Positions 1 to 8,101 of a stretch of 11,190 nucleotides of DNA are shown piece after piece (within the stretch, counting starts at the first letter, position 1; each line of letters begins with the position of its first letter). The notes beneath the pieces are model-generated. The model did not search any database. It was not told the origin of the DNA and saw only the letters and a list, made by a program, of their open reading frames with translations. Origin of the DNA: Microbacteriaceae bacterium (GTDB lineage Bacteria > Actinomycetota > Actinomycetes > Actinomycetales > Microbacteriaceae). Both the position numbers and the translations under genes were made by a program. The stretch spans positions 1 to 11,190 of the forward strand of contig JAJAZI010000047.1 of NCBI GenBank assembly GCA_026785785.1. The letters are read 5' to 3'.

Positions 1-1
1 C

Positions 2-244
2 GCGTGTTCCTTCTGGCTCGTCGAGCAGTATGCGCGCAGCGGCCGACTGAAGGACGCGACCGAGCTCATGGACCGCCTCGTGGGGTTCGCCAACGATGTC
101 GGGCTGATGTCCGAACAGTACGACGTCGCTGGCGCACGGCAGGCGGGCAACACGCCCCAGGCTCTCACCCACCTCACGCTCGTGCGCGCCGCAGATGCCA
201 TCGCGCTCGCCTCCGTCGGCACCGCACCTCCCCGACACGGCTAG
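2..244 (+). CDS. GH15 family glycoside hydrolase (glucoamylase/trehalase type), C-terminal fragment
   Basis: This is the last 80 residues of a gene that begins before the window; the reading frame is open from base 2 to a TAG at 242-244. The segment starts ACSFWLVEQYARSGRL, continues with LMDRLVGFANDVGLMSEQYD and ends around NTPQALTHLTLVRAADAI. This series (CSFWLVE, then an NDVGL-SEQYD stretch, then a N-PQALTHL stretch) is the typical end of the alpha/alpha-barrel domain of bacterial GH15 proteins, which hydrolyse terminal alpha-glucosidic bonds of starch-like glucans or trehalose. The catalytic glutamates lie upstream or cannot be assigned in this fragment, so the substrate cannot be chosen. 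The gene ends two bases before the stop codon of the convergent hydrolase gene. Confidence 0.8.
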   Translation, partial: ACSFWLVEQYARSGRLKDATELMDRLVGFANDVGLMSEQYDVAGARQAGNTPQALTHLTLVRAADAIALASVGTAPPRHG

Positions 245-246
245 AT

Positions 247-996
247 TCAGCGCTGCCCCGCAGACCGGAGGTGCTCCGAGAAAAATTCCTCGATGCGCCC
301 CCACGCGTCGGCGCTCGCCTCCGGGTCGGGACCGGCGCCCAGGACCTTGTGCACCAGCGGACGGAGCGCGACAGGTCCGGTCTGCTCGTCGTTGAGGAAG
401 GAGTGGCCGGCATCCGGGTACTCCTTCACGTCATGGGTGACGCCGAGTCGGCTGAGGGCGCTGTCGAGTTTCGCGGCGGCTCCCCTCAGCGAGAGGTCCT
501 TGCCTCCGTAGCTGCCGATGACCGGGCAGGCCCCCGCCAGGGCGTCGAGATCGCCGGGCAGCCGACCGTAGTTCACCGAAATGGCGTCGTAGCCATGGGT
601 AGACAGGAGCAGGGCGAAGCCTCCGCCCATGCAGAACCCGATCACACCGACCCGTCCGGTACAGTCCGTGCGCTTGAGCAACGCCGACCGCGCGGACTCG
701 ATGTCGGCGAAGGCCCGCCCTTTTCCGGTCAGGAGGCAGCGGAACGTCGAACCGAGGCACTTACGCGCCCCGCCCTCACTGAACAGGTTGGGGGCCAGCA
801 CGAGGAAGCCAGCGAAGGCGAGCCTCGCGGCCTGTCGGCGCAGGATGTCGTTGATCCCGAACGCCTCGTGCACCATGACAACGCCGGGCCAGGGTCCGGG
901 GCCGACGGGCCTCGCGAGCACGCCGGCGAGGTGCTCGCTCGTGCCCGGAATCGCGGAGTCGATGTGCACGTCGTCGACCTGGACCTCGTCACGCAT
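247..996 (-). CDS. Dienelactone hydrolase family alpha/beta hydrolase
   Basis: A 249-residue cytoplasmic alpha/beta hydrolase of normal length for the dienelactone hydrolase family. With the ATG at 994-996 as residue 1, the nucleophile motif GFCMGGG places Cys122, the acid is Asp167 in GGKDLSL, and the base is His198 in DAGHSF. Glu44 in VHEAFG matches the conserved glutamate that primes the cysteine in this family. A Cys-Asp-His triad rather than Ser supports the family call. The real substrate is unknown, because members range from dienelactones to other esters. The frame extends upstream to 1101, but an AGGGGAG ribosome-binding sequence lies just upstream of this ATG and of an in-frame TTG two codons earlier (1000-1002); either could be the start. 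The gene is divergent from the ABC module and convergent with the GH15 gene. Confidence 0.85.
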   Translation of the reverse strand: MRDEVQVDDVHIDSAIPGTSEHLAGVLARPVGPGPWPGVVMVHEAFGINDILRRQAARLAFAGFLVLAPNLFSEGGARKCLGSTFRCLLTGKGRAFADIESARSALLKRTDCTGRVGVIGFCMGGGFALLLSTHGYDAISVNYGRLPGDLDALAGACPVIGSYGGKDLSLRGAAAKLDSALSRLGVTHDVKEYPDAGHSFLNDEQTGPVALRPLVHKVLGAGPDPEASADAWGRIEEFFSEHLRSAGQR

Positions 997-1025
997 AGCC
1001 AATGGTGCTCCCCTCGTTGCGCCCG

Positions 1026-1031
1026 AGCCTA
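1026..1031 (-). promoter_or_regulatory. Possible -10 element of the dienelactone hydrolase gene
   Basis: On the minus strand this reads TAGGCT, fitting the actinobacterial TANNNT -10 pattern. It lies 29 bases before the ATG, which would leave a short leader containing the AGGGGAG ribosome-binding sequence. No convincing -35 hexamer is found 16-18 bases upstream. The same hexamer is used in the better supported promoter at 10232-10260. This is a weak call within the 98-base divergent region 997-1094, where no clear promoter for the ABC module was seen. Confidence 0.3.
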
Positions 1032-1094
1032 GCCCCGCCACACCCACACCGCAGGGCGGATAACGGGCACAGCCAACACTGCGAAACTGGGGAC

Positions 1095-1832
1095 ATGTCA
1101 TCCTCCGTGCTCACCGCGCGCAATCTGTCCAAACACTATGGAACCGGCGACGCGCGCTTCGACGCGCTCCGCGGAATCGACCTCGACATCCGCGAGGGCG
1201 AATCCGTCGCGATCGTCGGCAAGAGTGGATCGGGAAAGTCCACGCTCATGCACATCCTCGCCCTGCTCGACTCGCCGTCGAGCGGCGAGCTGGAGATCGT
1301 GGGCCAGAACGCGAAGGCGCTGAAGGGGCGCGCGCTCAACACGCTGCGCAACGCCACCTTTGGATTCGTCTTCCAGCAGTTCTTCCTCAACTCGCACGCG
1401 ACCGTGCTCGAGAACGTCATCCTGCCGCTCAAAATCGCCCGCCTCGGATCCCGGGAGCGCAAGGCGAAGGCGCTCGAAACACTCGCGCTCGTCGAGTTGA
1501 CCGAGAAGGCGAGCTCGAAGGCGATGGACCTCTCCGGCGGCCAGAAGCAGCGCGTCGTGATCGCGAGGGCGCTCGTGGGCGACCCACGCATCATCTTCGC
1601 CGACGAACCGACTGGCAACCTCGACTCCGCCACGGGCGCCGTCATCGAGAACCTGCTCTTCTCCCTCAACCGCGACCGCGGCATCACACTCGTGATCGTC
1701 ACGCACGACGACGACCTCGCCGCCCGCGCCGACCGGCGCATCTATCTCAAAGACGGGCGCCTCGTCGGCGAGGGCGACCTGAAGTCGCAAGCTTCTCCGG
1801 CCACGACACCGAACGGGGCGACACTCGCATGA
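1095..1832 (+). CDS. ABC transporter ATP-binding protein, LolD/MacB type
   Basis: A 245-residue ATPase with all the nucleotide-binding motifs in order: Walker A GKSGSGKST (42-50), Q-loop around Gln94-Gln95, signature LSGGQ (146-150), Walker B IIFADE (166-171), D-loop GNLDS (174-178) and the switch His204 in IVTHDDD. The sequence class (short, a GIDLDIREGE stretch before Walker A, EPTGNLD after Walker B) is that of the MacB/LolD/FtsE family, which powers FtsX-type permeases by mechanotransmission. The ATG at 1095 begins MSSSVLTARNLSKHYG, the usual family N-terminus; an in-frame ATG at 1002 would add 31 unrelated residues. The stop overlaps the permease start as ATGA, so the two genes are translationally coupled. 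The exported substrate is unknown; peptides, antibiotics or lipids are handled by relatives. Confidence 0.92.
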   Translation: MSSSVLTARNLSKHYGTGDARFDALRGIDLDIREGESVAIVGKSGSGKSTLMHILALLDSPSSGELEIVGQNAKALKGRALNTLRNATFGFVFQQFFLNSHATVLENVILPLKIARLGSRERKAKALETLALVELTEKASSKAMDLSGGQKQRVVIARALVGDPRIIFADEPTGNLDSATGAVIENLLFSLNRDRGITLVIVTHDDDLAARADRRIYLKDGRLVGEGDLKSQASPATTPNGATLA

Positions 1833-3124
1833 GGACCACCGATATCGTCACGACCGCGATCGGCAACAGCTTCCGCAGCCGCCTGCGCACCACCCTCACC
1901 GTTCTGGCGATCTTCATCGGCGCGTTCACCCTCACGACCACGAACGCGCTCGGAACGGGCGTCAACGAGTACATCGACACCCAGATCACCTCGATCGGCG
2001 CCCCCGATGTCATGAACGTCAGCAAGCCGACGCTGGCCAGCGGCGCGGACGACGGCCCGGCCCCCTATGACCCGGATGCCGGAAGCGAGATCGACACCAA
2101 CGCCGGTCCTCCCGGCACCACTGTGCTCGCCCTGTCCGACGCGGACATCGACGAGATCCGCGGGGTCGACGGGATCACGGATGCCCAGCCGCTCGTCTCC
2201 GTGCGTCCCGACTTCGTCGAGTGGCAGGACAACGGCCGGTTCCAGCTGTCGATCAGCCCGTTCAGTGCCGGGGTCACCCTCGACCTCGCGGCGGGCAGCG
2301 GCTTCGACCAATCCAGCGCGAAGTTCGAGATCGTGCTCCCCACGAGCTACGTCGACACTCTCGGCTTCGCGACCGAGACCGCGGCGGTCGGCGAGAGCGT
2401 GCAGATCGGCGTGACGGATGCCGTCGGCGAGCAGCACTTGATCGACGCCACGGTGGTCGGCATCCAGAACCCGACCCTCGTCGGCACGGGGGCCAGCACC
2501 AACACCGCGCTTACCACCGCGCTGTTCGATGCCCAGCGGACCGGGCTCCCCGAGCAGTCGACGACCGACTACACCAGCGCGACCGCAAGATTCGACGCCG
2601 ACGCCAGCGACGAGGAGATCCAGGCGATCAAGGACCGGCTCTCGGATGCCGGCTTCGCCGGGACCACCGTCGCCGACCAGATCGGCACGTTCCAGAGCGT
2701 CGTCGACGGCATCATCCTCGTGCTCAACGCGTTCGCCGTGATCGCGCTCATCGCGGCCGGGTTCGGCATCATCAACACACTCCTGATGAGCGTCCAGGAG
2801 CGAACCCGCGAGATCGGGCTCATGAAGGCGATGGGCATGAGCGGGGCGCGCATCTTCGCCCTGTTCAGCACCGAGGCGGTGTTCATCGGGTTCCTGGGCA
2901 GCGCGATCGGCGCGGGCGTCGCGATCGCTGTCGGCTCCGTGGTGAGCTCGGTGCTCGCTGAGGGTTTCCTGTCCGGGCTCGCGGGCTTGCAGATCCTCAC
3001 CTTCGCACCGGCATCCATCGCGAGCGTCTTCGCCCTGGTGATGGGGATCGCGTTTCTCGCGAGCACCCTGCCGGCGTCGCGGGCCGCGCGGCAGAGCCCC
3101 ATCGATTCGCTGCGCTACGAGTGA
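1829..3124 (+). CDS. MacB/FtsX-type ABC transporter permease
   Basis: A 431-residue membrane protein with the four-helix MacB layout. Helix 1 is at about 21-43 after a basic N-terminus (FRSRLRTTL). A large extracytoplasmic domain follows at about 45-288, rich in Ser, Thr, Asp and Ala. The FtsX core then has helix 2 at 294-318, the ERTREIGLMKAMG coupling segment at 324-336, helix 3 at 346-372 and helix 4 at 396-415, ending in SRAARQSPIDSLRYE. The dimeric permease presumably works with the ATPase encoded just upstream, whose stop overlaps this start. The last 17 bases of the coding sequence, the stop included, plus three bases after it, form the left copy of a 20-bp direct repeat that recurs at 10300-10319. 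No clear terminator follows. Confidence 0.92.
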   Translation: MRTTDIVTTAIGNSFRSRLRTTLTVLAIFIGAFTLTTTNALGTGVNEYIDTQITSIGAPDVMNVSKPTLASGADDGPAPYDPDAGSEIDTNAGPPGTTVLALSDADIDEIRGVDGITDAQPLVSVRPDFVEWQDNGRFQLSISPFSAGVTLDLAAGSGFDQSSAKFEIVLPTSYVDTLGFATETAAVGESVQIGVTDAVGEQHLIDATVVGIQNPTLVGTGASTNTALTTALFDAQRTGLPEQSTTDYTSATARFDADASDEEIQAIKDRLSDAGFAGTTVADQIGTFQSVVDGIILVLNAFAVIALIAAGFGIINTLLMSVQERTREIGLMKAMGMSGARIFALFSTEAVFIGFLGSAIGAGVAIAVGSVVSSVLAEGFLSGLAGLQILTFAPASIASVFALVMGIAFLASTLPASRAARQSPIDSLRYE

Positions 3125-3127
3125 GGC
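3108..3127 (+). repeat. 20-bp direct repeat, left copy, at the 3' end of the permease gene
   Basis: CGCTGCGCTACGAGTGAGGC covers the codons for LRYE, the TGA stop and three bases beyond. An identical 20-bp copy in the same orientation lies at 10300-10319; the bases on either side (3107/10299 and 3128/10320) differ. The two copies enclose the whole pxp-type cluster. By position this resembles a target-site or attachment-site duplication at the end of a gene, where insertion leaves the gene intact, but no integrase is present. Confidence 0.7.
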
Positions 3128-3205
3128 GCGATCGGCGTTGGCTGTTATCGAACCTGCTGCCCCGTCAGCCCTGCAAGAATTCAGAAAAACATTCACGGCG
3201 ACTTG

Positions 3206-3221
3206 GATTGTTGAACAATCA
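3206..3221. promoter_or_regulatory. Palindromic operator upstream of pxpA, likely bound by the GntR/FCD regulator
   Basis: GATTGTT-G-AACAATC (3206-3220) is a perfect 15-base inverted repeat around G3213, and with A3221 it gives a 16-base string repeated at 10239-10254 on the other strand. Its core TTGTTGAACAA fits the T.GT...AC.A operator pattern of FadR-subfamily GntR regulators, and such a regulator is the fourth gene of the downstream operon. It lies 44 bases before the pxpA start, where binding would block or overlap the promoter. The pxpA promoter itself could not be placed with confidence: TTGTTG inside the palindrome with TAAGGC at 3229-3234, and GTGAAA at 3222 with AATACT at 3245, are both imperfect candidates. 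Confidence 0.75.
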
Positions 3222-3265
3222 GTGAAAGTAAGGCAGCCTAGAGGAATACTTCGTGAGGAAGGCGG

Positions 3266-4030
3266 ATGACGGTGTCCACCATTGACCTGAACAGCGACGT
3301 CGGCGAGTCCTTCGGCAACTGGAGCTTTGGCGATGACGCGGCGATAATCGCCTCGGTCTCCAGCGTCAACGTCGCCTGCGCCTTCCATGCCGGCGACCCG
3401 ACCACGATTCGGACCACCTGCGCCGCCGCGGCAGCGGCCGGCGTCGCAGTTGGCGCGCATCCCGGCTACCGCGACCTGGCCGGGTTCGGCCGCAGGTTCA
3501 TCGACATGGCGCCCGGCCACCTCACCGACGAAATCATCTACCAGATCGGCGCGCTGCAGTCGCTGGCACAGGTCGCTGGCACGACGGTCAGCTATGTGAA
3601 GCCGCACGGCGCCCTCTACAACACCATCGTGCATCACCCCGAACAGGCTCAGGCCGTCGTGGATGCCATCGTCAGCCTCGACCCGAGCCTGCCGGTCATG
3701 GTGCTCCCGAACTCCGAGATCGAACGCGCCGCCCGGGTGGCCGGGCTCCGGACCGTCTCCGAGGCCTTCGCCGACCGCGCCTACAACGCCGACGGCACGC
3801 TCGTCTCCCGCACCCGGCCGGGGTCGGTGCTGCACGACATCGACGAGGTCACCGACCACGTGCTCCGCTTGGCCGTCGACCGACAGATCCGCGCTGTCGA
3901 CGGCACTCTCATCGACGTCGACGCTGAGAGCATCTGCCTTCACGGCGACACCCCCGGCGCGGTCGCTATGGCGGCCGCCGTACGCGCCGCTTTGGTGGGT
4001 TCCGGCATCACGATCAAAAGTTTCGTCTGA
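3266..4030 (+). CDS. pxpA: 5-oxoprolinase subunit A (LamB/YcsF family)
   Basis: A 254-residue protein, full length for the family (about 250). Conserved blocks are all present: [11 protein letters not shown] (7-17), [11 protein letters not shown] (35-45), GAHPGYRD (63-70), VKPHGALYN (111-119) and [11 protein letters not shown] (222-232). These carry the Asp and His residues expected of the active-site cleft. In characterised bacteria PxpA works with PxpB and PxpC to hydrolyse 5-oxoproline to glutamate using ATP, in the cytoplasm. The ATG at 3266 follows a GAGGAAGG ribosome-binding sequence at 3255-3262. It is the first gene of a plus-strand operon, one base before the pxpB-pxpC fusion, and a palindromic operator sits 44 bases upstream. 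The family call is firm; the exact lactam substrate is inferred from the family and the neighbours. Confidence 0.93.
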   Translation: MTVSTIDLNSDVGESFGNWSFGDDAAIIASVSSVNVACAFHAGDPTTIRTTCAAAAAAGVAVGAHPGYRDLAGFGRRFIDMAPGHLTDEIIYQIGALQSLAQVAGTTVSYVKPHGALYNTIVHHPEQAQAVVDAIVSLDPSLPVMVLPNSEIERAARVAGLRTVSEAFADRAYNADGTLVSRTRPGSVLHDIDEVTDHVLRLAVDRQIRAVDGTLIDVDAESICLHGDTPGAVAMAAAVRAALVGSGITIKSFV

Positions 4031-4031
4031 C

Positions 4032-5618
4032 ATGGCCGAGAAAATTCGCGGCCTCCGCCCGGTCGGCGACCGCGCGGTGCTGGTCGAGCTGGGCAGCCTC
4101 GCCGAGGTGCTCAGCCTGCAGTCTCAGCTGCACGAGCGCCCACTCGACGGGCAGCTCGACGTGCTCGCGGCTGCCGAAACGGTGCTTGTCACGGCCGTCT
4201 CCGGTGCCGCGGCCCGCGGATTCGCCGCCCGGCTGCGCCTAATGGATGTCGGGACCATCACCGGCACAGACGCGACCATGGTGATCATCGACACGGTGTA
4301 CGACGGCGAAGACCTCGCCCGGGTGGCCGAGTTAACCGGCCTTGGGCGAGACGGCGTCATTGCCGCTCATTCGGAGCAGACCTGGACCGCGGCCTTCGGC
4401 GGGTTCGCCCCCGGCTTCGCGTACCTGACTGGCGAGACCGAGGCGCTCACCGTTCCGCGTCGGAGTACCCCGCGGAGCGCCGTGCCGGCCGGATCGGTCG
4501 CCCTCGCCGACACCTACTCCGCCGGCTACCCTCGGGCCTCTCCCGGCGGCTGGCAGCTGATCGGCCGCACGACCGCTCAGCTGTGGGACCTGCGACGCGA
4601 CCAACCAGCCTTAGTGCTCCCCGGCAACCGGGTGCGCTTCCGGTCCGTACGCGAGCTCGTGCTCGCGGCGGACCACCACCTGTCCGCGTCGGCAGCCCCC
4701 ACCCCACTGGACGGCGTCGTCGTGCGCTCGCCCGGCCTGCAGACCACCGTGCAGGACCTCGGCCGGGAGGGCCATGCCGCGCTTGGAGTTCCCGGCAGCG
4801 GTGCCCTGGACCGCGGCGCGCTGCGGAGGGCCAACCGGCTGGCCGGCAATCCCCCCGGCGCCGCCGGGCTCGAGAACGCGCTCGGCGGGCTCGCGCTCGA
4901 ATCCGTCACCGACCAGGTGCTGGCCGTGACCGGCACCCGGGTTCCTCTCACCATCGATGGCCCGATGGGCGCCCGGAGCGTTCCGACCGAGACCCCGTTC
5001 GCGCTCCTGGCCGGCGAAACGCTCACCCTCGGCGCGCCCACCGTCGGGGTGCGCAGCTACGTCGCCTTCCGCGGCGGGCTTGACGTTCCCCCCGTGCTCG
5101 GCAGCCGCTCCACCGACACCCTCTCCGGGATCGGACCGAAGCAGCTCGCCACCGGCACTCGGCTCCGCGTCCTCGCCGCACCACCGTGGAGCGTCGTCGG
5201 AGCTCCTGGCGCCCCGCCAGATCCGCCGGCCGCGGTGACGGAACTGCGCTTCGTGCCTGGGCCCCGCTCGGACTGGTTCAGCCCGGAAACCATCGCGCGA
5301 CTCACCAGCGCCACCTGGACGGTCACCGCCAAATCCAACCGGATCGGACTTCGGCTGGAGGGCGACCCACTCGAACGGGCGCGGCCGGGCGAGTTGCCCA
5401 GCGAGGGCACCGTCGCCGGCGCTATCCAACTGCCGTCATCCGGCCTCCCCGTCCTGTTCCTCGCCGACCACCCCGTGACCGGCGGCTACCCCGTGGTCGG
5501 AGTCCTGCTTCCGGCCGACATCGACCGTGCCGCCCAGGTTCCCACAGGCGCAGAGATCCGGTTCATCCCGGCTCCTGGCGCCGACCCGCTCCGCCCGCCG
5601 CACTCAACCGACAGGTGA
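4032..5618 (+). CDS. pxpBC: Fused 5-oxoprolinase subunits B and C (KipI-KipA / allophanate hydrolase subunit 1+2 type)
   Basis: A 528-residue fusion of two proteins that are separate in B. subtilis and E. coli. Residues 8 to about 213 are the PxpB/KipI domain ([14 protein letters not shown] start, [10 protein letters not shown] at 123-132, the [19 protein letters not shown] stretch, then GGWQLIGRT). After a short linker rich in Ser, Ala and Pro (about 214-226), the PxpC/KipA domain begins at [17 protein letters not shown] (229-245). It carries [20 protein letters not shown] (435-444) and [18 protein letters not shown] (463-480). The pair is thought to activate the lactam with ATP for hydrolysis by PxpA. 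The same two-domain order forms the carboxyltransferase part of urea carboxylase, relevant because a biotin carboxylase gene follows four bases later. The ATG is one base after the pxpA stop with no clear ribosome-binding sequence, so coupling is likely. Confidence 0.92.
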   Translation: MAEKIRGLRPVGDRAVLVELGSLAEVLSLQSQLHERPLDGQLDVLAAAETVLVTAVSGAAARGFAARLRLMDVGTITGTDATMVIIDTVYDGEDLARVAELTGLGRDGVIAAHSEQTWTAAFGGFAPGFAYLTGETEALTVPRRSTPRSAVPAGSVALADTYSAGYPRASPGGWQLIGRTTAQLWDLRRDQPALVLPGNRVRFRSVRELVLAADHHLSASAAPTPLDGVVVRSPGLQTTVQDLGREGHAALGVPGSGALDRGALRRANRLAGNPPGAAGLENALGGLALESVTDQVLAVTGTRVPLTIDGPMGARSVPTETPFALLAGETLTLGAPTVGVRSYVAFRGGLDVPPVLGSRSTDTLSGIGPKQLATGTRLRVLAAPPWSVVGAPGAPPDPPAAVTELRFVPGPRSDWFSPETIARLTSATWTVTAKSNRIGLRLEGDPLERARPGELPSEGTVAGAIQLPSSGLPVLFLADHPVTGGYPVVGVLLPADIDRAAQVPTGAEIRFIPAPGADPLRPPHSTDR

Positions 5619-5622
5619 CAAC

Positions 5623-7368
5623 ATGCACAAAGTCCTGATCGCCAACCGCGGCGAAATCGCCGTCCGCGTCATTCGTGGCTGCGACGACGCCGGCCTCGAA
5701 TCCGTCGCCGTCTACGCGGATGTCGACGCCGACGCCCTGCACGTGGGCCTCGCCACCGAGGCTTACGCCCTGGGTGGCAGCAGCCCCGCCGACACCTACC
5801 TCGACGCAGCCAAGCTGCTCGACATCGCCCGCCGCGCCGGCGCCGACGCCGTACATCCCGGCTACGGCTTCCTCTCCGAGAACGCAGATTTCGCCCAGGC
5901 CGTGCTGGCCGCCGGGCTGATCTGGATCGGTCCGAGCCCGGACGCGATCCGCACCCTCGGCAACAAGGTGTCCGCCCGCGAAATCGCGATCCGGGTCGGC
6001 GCGCCCCTTGTGGCCGGCTCGAAGGGCACGGTCGAGACCGCGGCCGAGGTTCGGGCCTTCGCGGTCGAGTACGGGCTCCCCGTGGCCATCAAGGCCGCGT
6101 TCGGCGGCGGCGGACGCGGACTCAAGGTCGTCTGGGAGCTGGATGCCATTGAGGAGTCTTTCGACTCGGCCGTGCGCGAGTCCCAGGCTGCCTTCGGCCG
6201 CGGCGAGTGCTTCGTCGAGCGGTTCCTGAACCGCCCCCGGCACGTCGAGGCGCAGGTCCTCGCGGACGGCCGCGGCAACGTGATCGTCGTCGGCACCCGC
6301 GACTGCTCACTGCAGCGGCGCAACCAGAAGCTGGTAGAGGAGGCCCCCGCGCCGTTCCTCACTCCAGCGCAGCACGAACAGATTCATTCCTCGGCCAAGG
6401 CCATCTGCCGCGAAGCCGGCTACACGGGCGCCGGCACTGTCGAATATCTACTCGCCGAAGACGGGGCCGTCTCATTCCTTGAGGTCAACACCCGGCTCCA
6501 AGTGGAGCATCCAATCACCGAAGAGACCTCCGGAATCGACCTCGTACTGGCGCAGCTGACCATCGCCGCCGGCGGCGACCTGCCCGTCACCGACGACCCG
6601 GAGCCCCGAGGGCACTCATTCGAATTCCGCATCAACGCGGAAGACGTCGGGCGCGGATTCCTGCCCTCCCCTGGCACTGTCACGTCGTTCCAGCCACCGA
6701 CCGGGCCCGGCATCCGAGTCGACACCGGCGTGCGCGCCGGCGACATCGTGCCCCCCCAGTTCGATTCGTTGCTCGCCAAGCTCATCGTCACCGGCGCCGA
6801 CCGGCAGCAGGCCCTGCGCCGAGCACGCCGCGCGCTGGCCGAGTTCAAGATCGAGGGGCTTCCCACCGTGCTCCCATTCCACCGAGCCGTGGTGCAGACG
6901 CACGCGTTCACCCGGGCCGATCGGCTCGACGTGCACACCGGCTGGATCGAATCCGAGTTCGCCGAGAAACTCGCGCACGACCCCCAGTACGCCCCGGCGC
7001 AGCCCGAGCGCGCACGCCGCACGATCACGATCGAGCTCGACGGGCGACGGATGGCGCTGGGACTTCCGGCCGGGCTCCTCGACGGACTGGCAAGCGGCGG
7101 CCGACCGGACTCCGCGGCCGCGGCATCCGTCCGCGAGGTTGACGTCGTCGATTCGGCCACACTGCGCTCCACGATGGGCGGCTCGGTTGTGAAACGGCTT
7201 GTCGAGGCAGGAACTGCGGTCGCCGAGGGCGACCCGGTGCTCGTCATCGAGGCCATGAAGATGGAGGCCACGATCGCCGCCCACCGGGCCGGGATCCTGG
7301 GCGCCTGGCTCGTTGGCCCTGGCGACACAGTGGCGCTCGACACCGCTGTCGCATCCATTCGCGCGTGA
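5623..7368 (+). CDS. Biotin carboxylase with C-terminal biotinyl (BCCP) domain
   Basis: A 581-residue protein like the alpha subunits of acetyl/propionyl-CoA carboxylases. The biotin carboxylase part begins [18 protein letters not shown], has the ATP-grasp glycine loop GGGGRG (161-166), the RRNQKL segment with Lys236, and the catalytic [14 protein letters not shown] region (287-300, Arg291). The C-terminal domain (about 508-581) carries EAMKME (543-548), where Lys546 should be biotinylated. No acyl-CoA carboxyltransferase beta subunit is encoded nearby; the partner offered by the operon is the fused PxpB-PxpC protein, which resembles the carboxyltransferase part of urea carboxylase. A role in carboxylating a lactam or amide is therefore possible but inferred; supply of a general acyl-CoA carboxylase subunit is the alternative. 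The ATG has an AGGTGA ribosome-binding sequence (5613-5618) overlapping the previous stop. Confidence 0.92.
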   Translation: MHKVLIANRGEIAVRVIRGCDDAGLESVAVYADVDADALHVGLATEAYALGGSSPADTYLDAAKLLDIARRAGADAVHPGYGFLSENADFAQAVLAAGLIWIGPSPDAIRTLGNKVSAREIAIRVGAPLVAGSKGTVETAAEVRAFAVEYGLPVAIKAAFGGGGRGLKVVWELDAIEESFDSAVRESQAAFGRGECFVERFLNRPRHVEAQVLADGRGNVIVVGTRDCSLQRRNQKLVEEAPAPFLTPAQHEQIHSSAKAICREAGYTGAGTVEYLLAEDGAVSFLEVNTRLQVEHPITEETSGIDLVLAQLTIAAGGDLPVTDDPEPRGHSFEFRINAEDVGRGFLPSPGTVTSFQPPTGPGIRVDTGVRAGDIVPPQFDSLLAKLIVTGADRQQALRRARRALAEFKIEGLPTVLPFHRAVVQTHAFTRADRLDVHTGWIESEFAEKLAHDPQYAPAQPERARRTITIELDGRRMALGLPAGLLDGLASGGRPDSAAAASVREVDVVDSATLRSTMGGSVVKRLVEAGTAVAEGDPVLVIEAMKMEATIAAHRAGILGAWLVGPGDTVALDTAVASIRA

Positions 7369-7402
7369 CCGCGCCGTTGCCGAGCCCCGATATCGTGAGG
7401 AC

Positions 7403-8089
7403 ATGACTCTCGACGACATCCTCGCCGACCTGCGCCACCAGACGTCGAGGGCCCGGCACGCCGAAACCGGGTTCTGGGTGGCATCCGTATTGCGCGAGCG
7501 GATCGCGGCCGGGCAGCTCGACCCCGGGTCGAAACTTTCCGAGGAGGCGCTCGGCGAGGCGCTTGGCGTCTCCCGCAACACCCTGCGCGAGGCGTTCTCC
7601 GCCCTCGCAGCCGAACGCATCGTCACCCGGATCCCCAACCGGGGCGTCTACGTCGCCCAGCCGTCGGTGGACGACATTCGCGAGATCTACCGGGTGCGCC
7701 GCTACCTCGAGCCGGCGGCGGTGGCGTGGTCGCCGACGACCGACTTCACGGCCCTTCGGCGTGCGGTGGAGCGGGCACGGGTGGCACGCGACGTCGGCTC
7801 GGTGGGGGGCATGGCCGATGCGAACCAGGCCTTCCACGCCTCAATCGTGGCGCTCGGCGGTAGCGACCGGCTCGACCTCGTGATGACGCAGATTCTCGCC
7901 GAAATGCGCCTGGTCTTCCATTCCATGGGCGCTGACACCGCCTTCCACGCGCCGTACGTGGAGGACAACATCCGGATCGTGGAGCTGCTCGAGGCCGGCG
8001 ATCGGAACGATGCCGCCGCACTGCTCACGGACTATCTGCGCCGGGCGGAAGAGCAGCTCCTGGCCGAAGTAGCAGCGGAGGACGCCTAG
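7403..8089 (+). CDS. GntR family transcriptional regulator, FadR subfamily (FCD domain)
   Basis: A 228-residue DNA-binding regulator. The N-terminal winged helix-turn-helix covers about 22-86, with LSEEALGEALGVSRNTLREA as the helix-turn-helix and IPNRGVYVAQPS as the wing. The all-helical FCD ligand domain follows, beginning EIYRVRRYLEP (94-104). FCD domains usually bind a metal through one Asp and three His; here His145 (NQAFH) remains, but the others appear as Asn141, Asp188 (in EDN) and Tyr211 (in DYL), so metal binding may be lost. The gene follows the biotin carboxylase by 34 bases and is probably co-transcribed. It is the obvious candidate to bind the two GATTGTTGAACAATCA palindromes, and probably responds to the cluster's substrate. 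The ATG at 7403 has only a close GAGG before it, so the start is probable rather than certain. Confidence 0.9.
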   Translation: MTLDDILADLRHQTSRARHAETGFWVASVLRERIAAGQLDPGSKLSEEALGEALGVSRNTLREAFSALAAERIVTRIPNRGVYVAQPSVDDIREIYRVRRYLEPAAVAWSPTTDFTALRRAVERARVARDVGSVGGMADANQAFHASIVALGGSDRLDLVMTQILAEMRLVFHSMGADTAFHAPYVEDNIRIVELLEAGDRNDAAALLTDYLRRAEEQLLAEVAAEDA

Positions 8090-8101
8090 CGTCGGGGCTG
8101 G

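Noticed and set aside
3125..3200. A possible terminator after the ABC permease using GGCTG and CAGCC around 3140-3171.
   Set aside because: The stem is five base pairs with a loop of over 20 bases and no T-run.
1742..4033. A very long open frame (763 codons) on the minus strand across the ABC permease and pxpA genes.
   Set aside because: It lies antisense to two well-recognised gene families, its translation is low-complexity and rich in Arg, Asp, Gly and Glu, and it has no recognisable domain. Long antisense frames are expected in such GC-rich coding DNA.
6420..7638. Long minus-strand frames opposite the biotin carboxylase and regulator genes.
   Set aside because: They are compositional shadows of the genes on the plus strand, with no known motif or credible ribosome-binding site.
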